From Pomphorhynchus laevis (lineage: Eukaryota > Acanthocephala > Palaeacanthocephala > Echinorhynchida > Pomphorhynchidae), in the NCBI GenBank assembly GCA_012934845.2, contig WNNJ02002910.1, positions 1-64,000 on the forward strand: 64,000 nt of DNA, in the 5' to 3' direction. This document shows, in pieces, positions 22,574 to 34,008 of this stretch. A program made the translations under genes and the position numbers. The notes beneath the pieces are model-generated. The model searched no databases, had not been told where the DNA came from, and saw only the letters and a list, made by a program, of their open reading frames with translations. Position 1 is the first letter of the stretch, and each line of letters begins with the position of its first letter.

Positions 22574-22830
22574 ATCTAAGTAGTGATTTTTGGAATATCG
22601 TCGTATCGGATTATATCTGCCGTCGAATTCATTGATTGATAATGATTGCTGCAAGTAAACTGATTGCTATTGAGGGTCCGTGGAGAGAACTTTCGCGAAG
22701 ATATTTAACAGTAGGTAGAGTATCAATACTTGAGCATACTGGTTGGTAACTAATATCATGATTTTCAATAAAATTATCATTAAGCAAAGGCATTGAATTT
22801 TGATAATAACCAAGTAAGCTTATATTGTTG

Positions 22831-24237
22831 GTCTCCGATTCATCACTGGTCGAATATGCAGAATGTGATTGAAGATAGTCGTAAGTTCAGAATCAAACAG
22901 AATGAAGAGATCATCGGGAGAAATATAGTTAAGTGGATGTGAAAATAGTAAAGAATTAATTAAGGCTGAAAAGAGAATAGGGATATCGAAAAGTTTCCAG
23001 GGTCAATTTGGAGTAGCTAATGTTGGAGGCTGATAAGGAGGATTGGGATAGGGATGAGTAAGAGTGACAAGGAAATGATCGGACAAACCTATTGACAAGT
23101 AGGTGTAGTCATTGAAGCAGTTAGGGACAGCAATGATGTCAAGATAACCGCCGAGTATATGGGTGAGGGTTGTTGAAAGTAATTTATAGTTAAAATCAGA
23201 TAAAAGATTAGTTAGAGTCAGAGTCAGCTGAACGATCAAGACGAATGTTAAAGTCACCCGGGAACAAAATAAGGAGTATTATACAATGAACAGTGAGAAA
23301 GAAGATCTGCAAGGTCGTTAAAGAACATACGTGAGGGGGCGGCTGAGCCTGGACGGTATATAATCACAAATTCCATATTGAAAATTCCATTATTGAACCT
23401 ACTCTCTCACACACTCCTCGTTCAACTACGTACCAAACTTCCATTAACCTTTCTCATTTGCGTAATTCGAACGAATTGTAATGGATGTTAGCGTTAATTT
23501 TACGCAGAGAGTTTGGTGACGAGCAATGGCAACAATACCTTCCTGGTTAGAAGCAGTAGATGTGGGGGAGACAATTGGACGAGCTGATTAAACTGGAGTA
23601 CAATCAAAGCGACATAAAAGACGAATAACAAGATCGTCAGAGTTAGAGTGTCAGGATTCGGTAATGCGAGAATATTGATAGATAATTGATCGAAGATAAC
23701 AATGAACAGATCAGATTTATGAAGAATGTTGCGAGTGTTAAAAATAGTAAAATGAAAAGTATGTTAAGGAGCGAGATCGACTAGCCTAGAAGACTGAGGG
23801 AGCGACGGAACGCCATCGGATTTTTGGCCTAGTGCGTACGACGTAAAAATTTTCGTTGATTTTACGGATTGATAGAGATGGCTCACCGTTTGTTTCATGT
23901 CGATGTTTCTCAATGCGAGCTAAATTATTTGGGCAGTATCATAAGGAGAGCGGTCAGAAAAGATACGACAATTAGATGAAGGTGTAAGAAGTTTAAAACT
24001 TTAAAATAGTACCGAAGAGGCATGTGAACTATGTCGTAAAACGATTTTTAGGAGGGAGTTCTGAGATGATTGGATTTAGTGGATTTGTTTATACGTATCA
24101 AAGATACAGGAGCGATATTATTGAAGAGTGATGGGTTATCATTAGGAAGAATGGTTGCTAGGATATACCTGAAGGCAGATACATCATCATCGAGGCGAGA
24201 TTGTGGATAAGCAGATTTGGGAAGCTTTAGACGTAAG
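22831..24237 (-). mobile_element. L2-like LINE, inverted 5' segment
   Basis: The minus strand carries the 5' half of an L2 element: ORF1-like sequence (about 24200-23900) and an endonuclease (about 23700-22880) with NYKLLSTTLTHILGGYLDIIAVP-like sequence and GLSDHFLVTLTH. Its 3'-most LINE position (SPDDLFILFDSELTT) is the position at which the plus-strand part begins at about 24290. The two pieces overlap by about 70 bp in LINE coordinates, which is the pattern produced by a 5' inversion during integration. Confidence 0.65.
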
Positions 24238-24273
24238 GAACTGTTTACGTTTACTTATAGACGTAAACAGTTC
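24238..24273. repeat. 13 bp inverted repeat at the L2 inversion junction
   Basis: GAACTGTTTACGT (24238-24250) and ACGTAAACAGTTC (24261-24273) form a perfect hairpin with a 10 nt loop exactly where the L2 sequence switches strand. Confidence 0.85.
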
Positions 24274-25139
24274 ACATGCGGCTTTTTTCACTTCCTCTTA
24301 ACTATCTCTCCCGATGATCTCTGCATTCTGTTTGACTCTGAACTTACGTCGATCCTCAATAACCTTCTGCCTAACCGACTTCGACGTCTCCAGCGCTTGC
24401 GCCATGCTTTCTGGTTCGATTCTGAATGTAGTCTTTCTAAGCGTCGACTCCGTCACTCTTTTCGTATGTATAAACGCTTTCTTAAACGTCTCCCAACTCA
24501 CTTTCTGCGAATCTCCATGATTCCTACTTTTCTCTACGCCGTTCACATCTTATTCTTATACGTACTAAATGTACTCTCTTTTGGCGAAATCAACTCGAGT
24601 CATCTTCCAACTTTAAATCTCATTGGAAAATCTTAAACTCAATTCTTTCACGATATTCTACTTCTTGTAATATAAATCCTGATGAATTTTCTTCTTATTT
24701 TCAAACTAAGCTATCTAATTTACTTTCCTTACTACCTATAGCACCCTTGTACCCACTCTTCTCTTTAAATACTTCCCTCCCAGAACTATTCCACCTTCTT
24801 CCCGTTTCGTCTGATGAAGTTTCTTCGGTTCTGCTGTCATTACCTAATAAAACCTCTCCTTCTGACCCAATTCCCACTCACTTGCTTAAAAATATCTGCT
24901 TCTCTATCTTACCCTTCCTAACCCCATTGTTCAACTCGTCCATCCGTAGCCGTACATTTCCTTCCATCTGTAAATGCGCCACTGTTCGTCCTCTCATCAA
25001 AATACAATCTCTCGACTCCTCACTACCATCTTCGTACCGTCCTATTTCACTTCTCCCAACTCTCTCTAAACTCCTTGAGCGTCTCGTTCTTAAGGAAGTT
25101 AATACATATCTCTTTTCCTCTAACTTATTTCCTCCCTTC
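24274..25139 (+). mobile_element. L2-like LINE, sense part left of the LTR element
   Basis: The plus strand contains the end of the endonuclease (DDLCILFDSELTSILNNLLP, FWFDSECSLSKRRLRHSF), a frame break, the linker and RT start (FHLLPVSSDEVSSVLLSLPN, SLLPTLSKLLERLVLKEVN). It stops in the middle of RT block 2 where the LTR element is inserted, and resumes at 28945. Confidence 0.8.
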
Positions 25140-25227
25140 TGTAATAAAAGAGAGCTTTCCAAGATAAGCTTTATCAAAATCAATCTAAAACCACAATACA
25201 GATTAGTTAATAGAAAATCATATATCA
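25140..25227 (-). repeat. 3' LTR of the Ty3-type element
   Basis: An 88 bp terminal repeat begins TGTAATAAAAGAGAGC on the plus strand and ends TATATCA. It is nearly identical to 28850-28939. A purine-rich tract on the minus strand immediately precedes it in element sense. Confidence 0.9.
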
Positions 25228-28200
25228 TTCTTCTCGCCTTTTTCTATTGAATGTAGCTCAACTTCGTAGTCGCGTAAATACGAAGATAGTCGTCTCTGTC
25301 GCGTCGGTTTGCAAGTTGTATGATTGTCGTCTAAGCGATTTATATTCTCGGTACACTCGTCATTTTGAGAACATGTGTCGATCGAATTTTGCGAATGTAC
25401 ATTGCTGGTATCCCGATAAAAATCGTTGATAGACGCTTCTAGGGTTATTTTCGTTTGTTTCGATGGATCCTTCTCCTTGTGCTAATTTACTATTTGAAAC
25501 AGTCACGATCTTTCCATCATCTCTAGAGACACGACTATAATAAGGATTGGATGCTATCACAATAGCTTCATCAACTTTATTGTCATATTTGCCAGCTCTA
25601 TCATTATTCATCCAAACAGATGAATTTGGAATAAGCCAATGTGGCAAATCATTGATATTTATCATTCGACGCTGAAAACCAAACATTCGTTCATGTGGTG
25701 TAAAATTGGTACTGGTCGAGAGTAAACTACGAACTGCATTGAGCGCTTGAGGTGACATATCCTGCCAATTTTCTATAGGCAAATTGCACGATTCCAACGA
25801 AGCTGTTATAGACGACCAAATGATCCCATTGTATCGTTCGACAAGTCCGTTTCCCTGTGGATGATAAGCACTCGAATGACTGTGCAGTACCATGTGAAAA
25901 CAAAAATTCTCGTAGTTCGTTTGACATAAAGGATTTTCCACGATCGCTGTGTATGTAAGCTGGTGGACCGAACATGCAAAATAGCGACTTCAGACACTTG
26001 ATTACAGTGGTAGACGACATATCTCTGCAGGGAAATACGAATGGGAACCTTGAATATTCATCGATGATACACAAGGCATAAATGTTTTCATTGTTTGAAG
26101 GCATAGGACCTTTGAAATCGATATTCAGCCTTTCAAATGGTCTAGTGGCCTTGACTAGCTGTCCCATTGCTGCTGGTTGATAAAAGCGAGGTTTAAGACG
26201 ACGGCATATTTTACATTTTCCAACCATCTCGCGAATATCGTCTATTCCATATGGTAAATTCATCGTTTTAACGTAATGGTGCAAACGGATTATACCGGCA
26301 TGGCAGAGTTTATCATGTAATTGATACAAATGGGAGACATTAGCATTGCACAAAATTGCATTATCTCGTGACAGGGCGTCCGCACATTCATTCTGCGATC
26401 CGGGTCTGTAAATAATGTCGAAGCGATAAGGTGACAATTCAATCTTCCAACGTGCAAATTTATCAGCTTTGATTTTGCTGCATTTATGATTTCCAAACAT
26501 CATGCTAACAGATCTTTGATCTGTTATTAACTTAAAAGGACGATTTGTGAGATGGTGTCTCCAATATCGAACGCTTTCGACAACTGCCATTGCCTCTAGT
26601 TCTATAGCTGATTGTTTTCGTTGTTAGTTTGAAAGCGATCGGGAGAAAAACGCAACAGGTCGAGAATCTTGACTTAGTATAGCACCAATAGCACAATTCG
26701 ATGCATCGGTCTCAACGACAAATTCTTTATAAGGGTCAATAGCTGCAAGTGATGCAGATGCAATATCGTTTTTAAGATTTTTTATCGCACATGTCACTTC
26801 ATCATTGAGTGGAAACAAAATAACATTTAATAGAGGCTTAATTTTGAGTGAAAAGTTCTCGATCCACTTTGCATAATGAGCGAACATTCCACACATCCTT
26901 TTTAACGACTTCTGATCGTGTGGATTTTGCATCTCCATTAGTGGTTTAACTCTGCTCGGGTCAGGACGGATAGTGCCTTGCGAAATTAAGTAGCCCAAAA
27001 AACAAATCGTTTCTAATTGGTATTCAGACTTTTGCTTTGAAATTGTCAGATTTAGCGAATTGGCAATTTTCATGAAACAATTTAGACGTTCGTTATGTTC
27101 TTCGACAGTATTACCGCAAATTATAATGTCATCTAGATAAGCATATGTTCCCGTCAAATTCTTTTCTTCGATAACTGAATCCATCAGTCGTTGAAAACAG
27201 GGAACAGCATTAGTAATACCGAAGGGCAATCGACAAAATTGCCACAGACGTCCATTGGCTTCAAAGGCTGTGTACGGTCTATCTTGCTTTCGAATAGATA
27301 CTTGATGATAGGCAGACGATAAATCAAGTCTTGAAAAAAACTTTAAAAGTCGATACCCTGTCTATAATCGCTTGAATATTCGGTAAGGGGTATGCGTCTA
27401 ATTGAGTATAGTAATTGATTGTACGGGAATAATCTATAACCATTCGTGGCTTGTGAAGCTGAGAACGAACGACAAGTACTTGAGATCTCCACGGTGATCT
27501 GCTTTGCTCAATTATTCCATCGTTTTGCAAATTTTGAATCTCCTTTCGTATAAAACCGAGATCATCATAATTATAACGTCTAGATTTTGATGCAATGGGT
27601 TTTACATTTGAAGGCAGATTAGGAAATAGGTCAGGAGCTTCTAGTTTGGCAGACTGAATGTGATTGATTTGCACCGATGATGACTGTCCATTAAAATTTA
27701 AAGTAAGAGATTTCAATTTTGACAAAAAATCGAGACCAATAATTACCGGAAAACATAATCTATCCATCGCGAAAAACTTTGCAGTTTTATATGAGATTCC
27801 ATTAAAAACCATATCTACGATACAATATTCGGTGATTTGCTTAGTTGTTGATTTCGTAGCCATTACTACGTGTTCATTGCACTTCAATTTTGAAAGATTT
27901 AATAAGTGTACAGTCGAAGAATCGATAAAATTGTGCGTGCTACCAGTATCAATAAGTGCCACAATTTGTTGAGATTGAATTTCTACTGTCTCAGTGCATT
28001 TCATCAGTTGATTTGACAAACGTGGAGAGATGCGAGACGAAAGGCATTCCAGGGTCGCAGTGATATGCGAAGTTTTCGATGACTTACACACTGATGCAAA
28101 ATGTCCTTTTTTTCCACATTGATAGCAAGTAGCATTTTTAGCAGGACAAGCAGTGCGATAATGACGAGCTCGACCACAAAAGTAACAATTAAGTTGATTC

Positions 28201-28833
28201 GTGTGTAATACCGATTCTTTAGTGTTTGAAGGACGAATTTCGATTTTGTTAATCGATGCCGACGATGAATGATTTAGCGATATGTCGCTTTGATTTTCAG
28301 TTGTGCGAAATTGATCGGATTGAACTTGTGCGGATTCTAACGCGTATGCAAGTGTCAAAATTTCTTCGAGCGAGTTGGCTTTATTTTCCAACAGTCGCTG
28401 GCGAATGTACGACGATCGGATGCCCTGTACGAAAGAATCAAGAATATGCTGTTTTCTATTCTCTAATGCAACCACATCTTTGAAATCGCATTCATCCGCA
28501 AGCGCCTCCAATTGACGAACATACTGCGACAACGTCTGATTGTCGGTTTGTGTTGAACTGTGAAGTTTATACCGAGCAAAAACTGAGTTGATTGGATGGA
28601 GCAGTATACCATCGAGTATAAAGACAGCCTCCACAAAAGTTGTACATTTTGAAATCGGCAAGTATAATCGCGTCGATAACAGATTTAACAACAAGGAAAG
28701 TTGTTGCGCATCAGATGGGCTATCCAAACAAGAAATAAACGATTGAAATTTTGACTTCCAATCAGACCATTCTTGAGAGGAAGAACTGCTACCAGAATCG
28801 CTTGCAAATATTTGAGGCATCAAGAACTTCTCC

Positions 28834-28894
28834 ATTGATTTTGATAAATTGTAATAAAAGAGAGCTTTCCAAGATAAGCTTTATCAAAATCAAT
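28834..28894 (-). promoter_or_regulatory. Putative self-priming site of the LTR element
   Basis: The internal sequence one nt from the 5' LTR is perfectly complementary over 15 nt to a stretch inside that LTR, with 31 nt between the arms. A tRNA primer-binding site ending TGG is not seen, and only about 14 nt separate the LTR from the gag start. Tf1/sushi-type Ty3 elements use their own transcript 5' end as primer, so this pairing may be the primer-binding site. This is inference from complementarity and position. Confidence 0.5.
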
Positions 28895-28939
28895 CTAAAA
28901 CAACACAATACAGATTAGTTAATAGAAAATCATATATCA
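28850..28939 (-). repeat. 5' LTR of the Ty3-type element
   Basis: A 90 bp terminal repeat. LTRs this short are unusual. It contains TTTATCAAAATCAAT (28880-28894) on the plus strand, the exact complement of ATTGATTTTGATAAA found one base outside the LTR on the internal side (28834-28848). Confidence 0.9.
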
Positions 28940-30172
28940 CCTTCGCTCTAATAACGACTTACTCATATCGCGTTTATAACGACTTACTCATATCGCGCGA
29001 TCATAAATTATGTAGTGCCATAGTTTCTCTTGATCTGTCGTCTGCTTTTGACATTGTCGATCACTCGATTCTTCTCCATCGCCTTCGTCATGATTATGGC
29101 TTCTCTTTACCCACTGTATCATGGTTTTCTTTATATCATTCAAACCGTACATTTCGCGTCTATTCTAACTCTTCTCTCTCCCATCCTTCGTCCATTCCGT
29201 CCGGTGTTCCACAAGGCTCCGTATCAGGCCCTATGCTCTTCTCTCTTCTTCTCGGTGACTTGTCTTCGATTTCTTATAAATTTAACTTCCATGTTATTCA
29301 ATATGCTGATGACATTCTCATCTATGTTCATGCACCTGTTTATCGTATTCACGATCTTAGTGTTTCTGCTTACGACTGTCTTGTCTCAATTTTCAATCAT
29401 CTTTCTTCCCTTCGCCTTTCTCTAAGTCCTGATAAATCCAAAATTATGTTGGTCCTACCTATACGCCTCGGCTTCGAACCTCCCTCCGTATCATTAAATT
29501 CTATAATTCTTCCTATCGTTGATAATCTTGTTTTCCTATATTTCCATTTTGACAACCGACTTTCACTTACACCTTTCGTTAGAGATAAAGTACGCTCATC
29601 TACCTTGATTCTCCGCAACCTCCGTCAAGTTCGTAGATTGATCGATTTACCTTCTTGTATGACTCTCATATCTTCTCTTCTTTTCTCAAGACTTGATTAC
29701 TGCCTTAGTCTATTTTCCAACTCACCTAAATCCACTCTTCTTCCTTTACAACGCATCGTCAACGCTGCCTTCCGAGTTCTCCACCGTCTTCGTCGTTTTA
29801 ATCATACATCCTACCATCCTGCTTCTTTCGATTTACCAACAATTTTTTGTCGTTTTCAAATCCGTCTTCTTATCGTTGCTTTCCGCCTTGTAACTTTTTA
29901 TACCCCTTTATTTCTCAACCTTCCTTTTCTTGATTATTCTCGTCCTGTTTACTGTTCCTTGCGTTCCTGTAATTCCCTTCTTTTACATGTCCCAAACTAC
30001 TCTTCTTCCTTTGGACTTCGCTCCTTCCTGGTGGCTGCTCCTCTATCGTGGAACCATCAGCCCATTCATATATGCCAATCAACTTCCCTGCAGTGCTTCA
30101 AACGACAAATCACATCCCATTTAAACAATTTATCTGCTTGACTTTTTCATTTTTGTTTGTGGACTTGTAAAA
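28940..30172 (+). mobile_element. L2-like LINE, sense part right of the LTR element
   Basis: RT resumes after the LTR element with a short local duplication (AACGACTTACTCATATCGCG appears twice at 28950-29000). The RT active site and C-terminus are open in 29233-30141 (SVSA, QYADDILIYVHAP, LPLQRIVNAAFRVLHRLRRF, LRSFLVAAPLSWNHQPIHI). The 3' UTR is interrupted at about 30172 by a minus-strand L2 copy; a severed 3' end can be read at 32120-32185. Confidence 0.8.
29233..30141 (+). pseudogene. L2-like ORF2, RT active site to C-terminus
   Basis: 302 open codons hold the palm YADD motif and the long C-terminal region of L2-type ORF2. They end at LNNLSA, slightly longer than the LNN/FNN ends of sister copies. 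The upstream RT blocks lie across the LTR insertion at 24747-25139. Confidence 0.75.
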
Positions 30173-32110
30173 AAAGATTTATTTTAACGTGGCAAAGGCG
30201 TGCCAGCGCACGCTTACATGACCCCAACAAAACAAAACTGTAAATCAGGTGTCGAGAAGGTGTGAACGAAGGAGTTGTTTGAATGTGATAAAGGAGTGGG
30301 CGCGGCGGACGTCGAGAGGGAGTTGATTCTAGTCGAGTGAGGCGGCGACGAGAAAGGAACGGAGACCGTTTTTTTGTTTAATTAGGAACGATGACTAAGA
30401 GGGTATGACGGGAACGTAGCCATAGCGAGGCGGGGGAGTGTCGTCTAAGAAAAGAAGGTTGATGCACGATGGGGAGCCGACTGCGATGAGACGAAAAGTT
30501 ACGAGAATAAGGCGGAGTTTGATGCGGATGTGGATGGTGGGACAGGAGAGTTGGCAAGATATGTGGATGTGTGGTCGAAGCGACGGAGACGAAAGAGCAC
30601 TCGAACGGCGGTATTGATTATTCGTTGTAGGGGTAGGATGATGGATTTTGGAGAATTGGCGAAAAGGCTAAGGCAGTAATCGATTTTAGGGAAAAGAAGC
30701 GATGAAAGAAGATACATACAAGAACGGAAGTCGATAAGGGGGCGGATACGGCGGATGTAACGGAGAATTAAGTTAGATGAGCGGACCTTGTCACGGACGA
30801 ATTGTTTAAGAGAAAGCTGATCATCGAAATGGAAGACTAAGAAAGTGAGATTGGGGACTATGGGGATGATCGATGAGGCGAAATATACAGTGGGAGGAGA
30901 TATGTTTGGTTTACGGGGTAGGATCCACATTTTTTGGACTTTTCGGGGTTTAGAACGAGATGGAGATTGGAGAGACGTGTGTAGATAGAAGAAAGACAGT
31001 TGGAGGCAGAAATGCCGATATCGTGTATGTTATGTGCGGGTGCATGAGCATAGATGAGGATGTCATCGGCGTATTGCATTACGTTAAAAGAGTAAGGTTT
31101 GATAAACGGAGAGAGATCGCCAAGCAGAAGAGAGAAAAGCAGGGTACCTAGGACTGAACCTTGTGAGACCCTGCAAAAAATAGGGGTGCAAGGTGAGGAA
31201 GATGAATTAGCACAGACGCAAAAGGATCGGTCGGATAGATATAGAGCAAACCATGCTACGGAGGAGGAAGAAAATCCGTAATCATAGCGAAGGCGAGAAA
31301 GGAGGACGGAGTGGTCGACAATGTTGAATGCGGAGTAGAGATCGAAGGAAGTGAGAACGCTATTTAGAGCCTTGTCTCGAGAAATGAGTAAGTCGTTGTA
31401 CACTTTTATGCATGCGATTTCTGTGGACGGATTAGAGCGGAAAGCGGATTGGAAAGGAGGGTACATATTGGATGAGGAGAGATAAGCGTTGATCTGTATT
31501 AAGATGAGGCGTTCTAAGAACTTAGAAAGAGTAGGGAGTAGTGAAATGGGGCGATAGCTAGAAGGAAGGGAGGGGTCGAGCGATTGTTTCTTAAGGAGGG
31601 GACGAACGATTGCGATTTTCCAGTGTGTAGGGAAGATACGACTGGGGATCGACGAGTTAAACAAGGTTGTAAGAAATGGGGATATCGATAAGCATTTTGA
31701 TTTTGATATGTGAGTAGGCAGGGGATCGGCAGGTGAGGTTTTGTTGGGCAAGGTCATGAGGACAGATGATACTTCTGTGTGTGAGACAGGGAGAAGATGA
31801 AAGAGTTCCGGAATGATGACAGTATACTGAGCAGAGTGGGATAGGATGGAGACCGGGGTGTGAGAGAGCAGCGTGGATACTTTAGTCTAGAGAAATGACG
31901 AATAATCATTGGCATTGATGTTGCACGGCGAAGAGGAGCGAGCAAGGATTGACTTAAAAGTATGCCAGAGAGTCTTAGAGTTGAATGAAGTGATGATTTT
32001 ATGCCGCCAGAAGGGGTTGCATTTTGTACGTAGTAGGTTGAGATGAGACCGGCGAAGAGCAAGATAGGAATCACGGAAAGACGGAGTGATCGAGCGGAAA
32101 TCACGTCTGC
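30173..32110 (-). mobile_element. L2-like LINE, copy a (minus strand)
   Basis: A 5'-truncated L2 copy covers the linker (VISARSLRLSVIPILLFAGL at 31754-32116), RT (30858-31757; PLLKKQSLDPSLPSSYRPIS, DLYSAFNIVDHS, RVSQGSVLGTLLFSLLLGDL, QYADDILIYAHAP) and C-terminal region (30499-30930). The 3' UTR hairpin is at 30198-30213 and an A-rich tail at 30173. The second catalytic region changes DLSSAFD to DLYSAFN, so activity is unlikely. A frameshift in EKSK joins the two open parts. It interrupts the 3' end of the plus-strand L2 and takes part in the tandem duplication. Confidence 0.8.
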
Positions 32111-32185
32111 GTACATCAGTAAGCGTAATCAGTAAGCGTACGGCTTGTATGCATTTGCCACATTAAATAAATTTGTATTATTATT
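32111..32185 (+). mobile_element. Severed 3' end of the plus-strand L2
   Basis: CAGTAAGCGTACGGCTTGTATGC, in two pieces around a short duplication, is followed by ATTTGCCACATTAAATAAA and an ATT tail. This is the L2 3' UTR hairpin (32136-32152) and terminus on the plus strand. It directly follows the 5' end of the minus-strand copy a and fits as the displaced end of the element broken at 30172. It recurs at 36315-36389. Confidence 0.65.
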
Positions 32186-32440
32186 AAGTTTGATATGATA
32201 ATACATCGATCGTGTGAAGGAAAGCAATTACTTGGAATTGTTGTACGGACATAGCTGGTAGGAGTATACGCAGATGAGGAGGTAGAAGTGGGAATGACAG
32301 AGATGATCAATTGAGAATTGAGATATGTTAGATCATGTGTGAAAGGCCTGGATTGTTAAATCAGTTGATCGTGGATGTTATTGAAGATGATTTTGACAAC
32401 AGAATTTAAATTATTGCGACGTTATACGAGTGAGGTAAAG
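32186..32440 (-). mobile_element. L2-like ORF1 fragment
   Basis: The minus strand reads TYLNSQLIISVIPTSTSSSA and FPSHDRCIIISNLI, matching PYLISISSLSLTVEPTPF and FLSHDRRVIVTNIT in the 5' part of the longest L2 copy (44474-44794). It is part of the L2 5' region and not a host gene. It is repeated at 36390-36644. Confidence 0.55.
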
Positions 32441-33290
32441 AAAGGATATATTTAACGTGCAAATGCGTACCAGCGCACTCTTACATAAACATAACAAAAC
32501 AAAACTGTGAATCAGGTGTCGATAAAGTGATAACGGAGGAGGTGTTTGAATGTGATAAAGGAGGGGGCGCGGCGGACGTCGATAGGGAGTTGATTCCAGG
32601 CGAGTTAGGCGGCGGCGAGGAAGGATCGGAGACCGTAGTTGTTGGAGTAATTAGGAACGTGGAGTAAGAGGGTATGACAGGAACGAAGCGATAGCGAGGT
32701 AAGGCGAATATCGTCTAAGAAAGGAAGGTTGATGAACGATGGGGAGCCGACAGCGATGAGACGAAAAGTAACGAGAAGAAGGCGGAGTTTGATGCGGATG
32801 TGGATGGTGGGCCAGGAGAGTTGGGCAAAATATGTGGATGTGTGGTCGAAGCGACGGAGACGAAAGAGCACTCGAACGGCGGTGTTGATTATTCGTTGTA
32901 GGGGTAGGATGATGGATTTTGGTGAGTTAACGAAAAAGCTAAGGCAGTAATCGATTTTAGGGAAAAGAAGCGATGAAAGAAGATACATACAAGAACGGAA
33001 GTCGATAAGGGGGCGGATACGGTTGATGTAACGGAGAATTAAGTTAGTTGAGCGAACCTTGTCACGGACGAAGGGTTTAAGGGAAAGGTGATCATCGAAA
33101 TGGAAGCCTAAGAAAGTGAGATTGTGGACTATAGGGATGATCGATGAGGCAAAAGAAACAATGGGAGGAGATATGTTTGGTTTACGGGGGAGGATCCACA
33201 TTATTTTGGACTTTTCGGGGTTTAGAACGAGATGGAGATTGGAGAGACGTTTGTAGATAGAAGAAAGACAGTTGGAGGTAGAGTTAGGAA
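32441..33290 (-). mobile_element. L2-like LINE, copy b (minus strand, 5'-truncated)
   Basis: This contains the RT-distal and C-terminal region (NPEKSKIMWILPRKP, SLLFPKIDYCLSFFVNSPKS, LPLQRIINTAVRVLFRLRRF) in one open frame, then the 3' UTR and a short A-rich end at about 32441. Its 3' hairpin stem is degraded (GCGTAC against GCACTC). It is truncated at about 33290 just before the YADD block. It is repeated at 36645-37494. Confidence 0.75.
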
Positions 33291-34008
33291 TACGTGATGA
33301 TACGAAATAAGGATGCGAGGTATTTAGATGAAGGAGGAATATGGAATACAAGGTATGAGATGAAAAGCTTTACCATTAGCATTGCTAAGATGATGTAGAT
33401 GAATGGAAGTTTTATCCGTAGTTGAATATACGATGCGAAGTCAGTTGTTGATGCTAGAGAAACGACAAAAACAGTATAGGTTTTAGTGGTGGTGTGCTAT
33501 CCTGAAGCGGAAAAGCAGGATAGCTGTAGAAGTTGTAATGATGAACAAAAACCACATGCAAACTGCTTACGTTCATACACTGAGCTGTCGGATATTATAT
33601 CACGAACAAGGGTTCAGATGTCACAGTCTTTACAATCAAATCCATCTTTTAAACTGGTGTAATCATTTATGCATTCCGATATGGATGATGCGTGATCAGA
33701 AACGAAGAGGATCTGAGATCGATTATTTAGGCATTAGTTTTATCAAGCTTTTAAAGATCCAGTATATCGTCATTTTTTGGATCATTGGTTTGATCGTTCG
33801 TCGGTAATTTTATATCTCACAAAGTTTTTTGTGTTTTTTAGACCGAACCTCATATAAGCTTTTTTTGTATTTAAACTAATTAATATGACCTAAAAAACTT
33901 AAAGATATTCGAGATATTTAATCACCTTCCACATTTGTATGTCATCGGTAAATGCAAGAATCTTACAACTTTTCAGGGTGCTCAATAGCTGATTTACAAA
34001 TATATTAT
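33291..34008 (-). mobile_element. CR1-like LINE (family D) remnants
   Basis: The right part (33843-34008) matches the family D segment at 6890-7050 (RT ADD...K region). The left part carries on the minus strand a Cys-rich stretch with KDGFDCKDCDI and KQFACGFCSS, like the family A ORF1 zinc-finger region at 5148-5537. The element has lost its endonuclease and most of its RT. A perfect 9 bp hairpin (GCTATCCTG...CAGGATAGC) lies near 33499-33527. All of it recurs 4,204 bp to the right. Confidence 0.55.

Larger units (their letters stand above)
18866..22830 (-). mobile_element. CR1-like LINE (family F), near full length
   Basis: The minus strand in sense order has ORF1 (about 22830-21796), an endonuclease (about 21700-20750), a linker and RT (about 20700-19700), and a C-terminal region (19746-18952). 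It ends in a 3' stem-loop (18868-18894) and a TAA tail shared with the right end of family C. Multiple frameshifts occur in every domain. Sequence is clearly diverged from families A, C and D, although the domain order and 3' end design are the same. Confidence 0.8.
25140..28939 (-). mobile_element. Compact Ty3/gypsy-type LTR retrotransposon, broken
   Basis: This is a 3.8 kb element on the minus strand, bounded by 88 and 90 bp LTRs that begin TG and end CA, with a 5 bp target duplication CCTTC (25135-25139 and 28940-28944). In sense order it has gag with two C-x2-C-x4-H-x4-C zinc knuckles (near 28.1-28.2 kb), an aspartic protease with DTGS (near 27.9 kb), RT with a YLDD motif, RNase H, and an integrase with zinc-binding and catalytic core segments (about 25.5-26.3 kb). 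A polypurine tract lies next to the downstream LTR. There is no envelope gene. The LTRs are nearly identical, so the insertion is young, but the coding region is broken in about three places. It is nested inside an L2-like LINE. Confidence 0.9.

Noticed and set aside
24217-24636. 139-codon host protein
   Set aside because: It contains L2 endonuclease-linker sequence (DDLCILFDSELTSIL, SLSKRRLRHSF) after a short chance extension across the inversion junction.
30960-31281. Plus-strand frames rich in Arg/Glu over L2 copies, repeated at 35164-35485 and 39369-39690
   Set aside because: They are antisense to the RT active-site region and are repeated only because the LINE is.
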